This document shows, one piece after another, positions 5,666 through 6,211 of a stretch of DNA of 6,211 bases. Positions within the stretch are counted from its first letter, which is position 1. Each line of letters begins with the position of its first letter. The notes under the pieces are model-generated. The model was given only the letters and a program-made list of their open reading frames with translations, was not told the origin of the DNA and made no database searches. Position numbers and translations under genes: made by a program. Source of the DNA: Synergistaceae bacterium (lineage in GTDB: Bacteria > Synergistota > Synergistia > Synergistales > Aminobacteriaceae); assembly GCA_017475805.1 (NCBI GenBank), contig JAFVEW010000317.1, positions 1 through 6,211 of the forward strand, given 5' to 3'.

Positions 5666-5694
5666 AAAGGTTTTATGATTTTACTTTAAGGAGG
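5660..5694 (+). promoter_or_regulatory. Alternative hairpin masking the RNHCP ribosome binding site
   Basis: CCTCC (5660-5664) can pair with the GGAGG (5690-5694) of the ribosome binding site. The stem is extended by AAAG (5666-5669) with CTTT (5684-5687), giving 9 bp around a 14-base loop. Bases 5660-5664 are also the 3' strand of P1, so the two folds exclude each other: P1 formed leaves the site open, P1 broken closes it. Confidence 0.45.
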
Positions 5695-5702
5695 ATATTG
5701 TT

Positions 5703-6131
5703 GTGAATCGTGAGAACAAGAGAAAATCATTTGAAAAGGGTTATTATAAAACTCATGCAGGCGATGACACTTTTGTATGTAAAGTCTGCGGCAGGACAGT
5801 GACGTCATCAGGTGCTGGGGTAAGACATCGCAATCATTGTCCGTACTGTCTGTCAAGTCAGCATTTAGACAATGAGCCTGGCGACAGAGCGGCGGACTGC
5901 GGCGGCATAATGGAACCGATAGCCGTCTGGGTGAGGAAGAACGGTGAGTGGGCGATTATACATCGCTGCAAAATTTGCGGAACACTGAGTTCTAATTGCA
6001 TAGCAGCAGATGATAACCCGATGAAGCTGATGTCGTTTGCCATGAGGCCGGTCTCATCTCCCCCGTTTCCTTTGGAACGCATAGAGGAGATGACGAGGCT
6101 GATGGGCGGCGACGGAGAGTTAAAGTGGTAA
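5703..6131 (+). CDS. RNHCP-domain zinc-ribbon protein
   Basis: A 142-residue cytosolic protein named after its diagnostic motif R-N-H-C-P (residues 43-47). The zinc ligands are visible: C26-x-x-C29 and C46-x-x-C49 form one ribbon. C66 in ADCGG, C89-x-x-C92 in HRCKICG and C99 in SSNCIAADDNP form a second cysteine cluster. The middle (70-88) holds short beta strands, EPIAVWVRKNGEWAIIH. The family is widespread and its function is unknown to me; a nucleic-acid or ribosome link is only a guess from the zinc ribbons. The GTG start at 5703 has the near-perfect AAGGAGG (5688-5694) 8 bases upstream. It is the only full-length gene of its transcription unit, lies after a long structured leader and is closed by its own terminator, so its dosage appears to be controlled after transcription starts. 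Confidence 0.92.
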   Translation: MNRENKRKSFEKGYYKTHAGDDTFVCKVCGRTVTSSGAGVRHRNHCPYCLSSQHLDNEPGDRAADCGGIMEPIAVWVRKNGEWAIIHRCKICGTLSSNCIAADDNPMKLMSFAMRPVSSPPFPLERIEEMTRLMGGDGELKW

Positions 6132-6149
6132 TTCAGTAAAGTAACAACT

Positions 6150-6184
6150 GAGCCGGCGTATTTATAGTCGGCTCTTTGCTTTTA
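6150..6184 (+). terminator. Intrinsic terminator after the RNHCP gene
   Basis: GAGCCGGC (6150-6157) pairs with GTCGGCTC (6167-6174) as an 8-bp stem with one G-U pair and a 9-base loop, followed directly by TTTGCTTTTAA. The GC-rich stem and T-rich tail, 18 bases after the RNHCP stop, are textbook for rho-independent termination. Nothing further is recognisable in 6185-6211. Confidence 0.85.
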
Positions 6185-6211
6185 ACTGCAAACTCGAAGG
6201 GATTTAAATCA

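Noticed and set aside
5606..5666. tRNA-like element: 7-bp GGGAGGC/GCCTCCC outer stem with inner hairpins
   Set aside because: Only 60 bases, no T-loop GTTCGA-type sequence, no anticodon-length 7-base loop in the correct order, and no room for four arms.
1..6211. CRISPR array, phage or integrase genes, toxin-antitoxin pair
   Set aside because: No regularly spaced repeats, no attachment-site or recombinase signature and no known toxin-antitoxin family were seen on either strand.

Overview
The window looks like bacterial chromosome. Genes have strong GGAGG-type ribosome binding sites, TTG and GTG starts are used alongside ATG, and three products carry Sec signal peptides ending in A-x-A. Base composition is patchy: the left-hand HxlR gene is very AT-rich (13 G+C in the 60 bases at 121-180), while the hydrolase operon is mixed. 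I cannot name the species. Nothing marks it as a well-known model organism, and an anaerobic gut-type Bacillota or Synergistota is only a guess.

Layout. (1) 1-90: the first five codons of a leftward gene (MKIAV...) and a short AT-rich divergent control region. (2) 91-489: a rightward HxlR-family regulator. (3) 494-901: a leftward MerR-family regulator of the AdhR/NmlR thiol type, tail to tail with HxlR. (4) 902-1046: an A/T-only tract followed by a MerR-style promoter with a 19-bp spacer, overlapped by a likely promoter for merR itself. (5) 1047-5421: a four-gene rightward operon. It encodes a secreted alpha/beta-hydrolase fused to a C-terminal cupin, a small cytosolic cupin, a secreted esterase-713-like hydrolase and a secreted type-B carboxylesterase. 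A long hairpin lies before the last gene. (6) 5422-6211: a separate transcription unit. A good sigma70-type promoter is followed by a long structured leader with an 18-codon ORF and a compact three-way-junction RNA, then an RNHCP zinc-ribbon protein and a clear intrinsic terminator.

How it may work together (inference). The operon sends three different serine ester hydrolases to the cell envelope or outside, with cupins that could process the released product. The regulator transcribed away from it is a cysteine-bearing MerR protein of a type that senses reactive aldehydes or other electrophiles. Ester breakdown of plant-type or phenolic compounds, or detoxification of the products, fits, but the substrate cannot be read from the sequence. 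The most unusual element is the leader of the RNHCP gene. The three-way junction and a hairpin that masks the ribosome binding site share the same CCUCC strand, and the short ORF ends two bases before the junction. This is the layout expected of leader-peptide-controlled translation.
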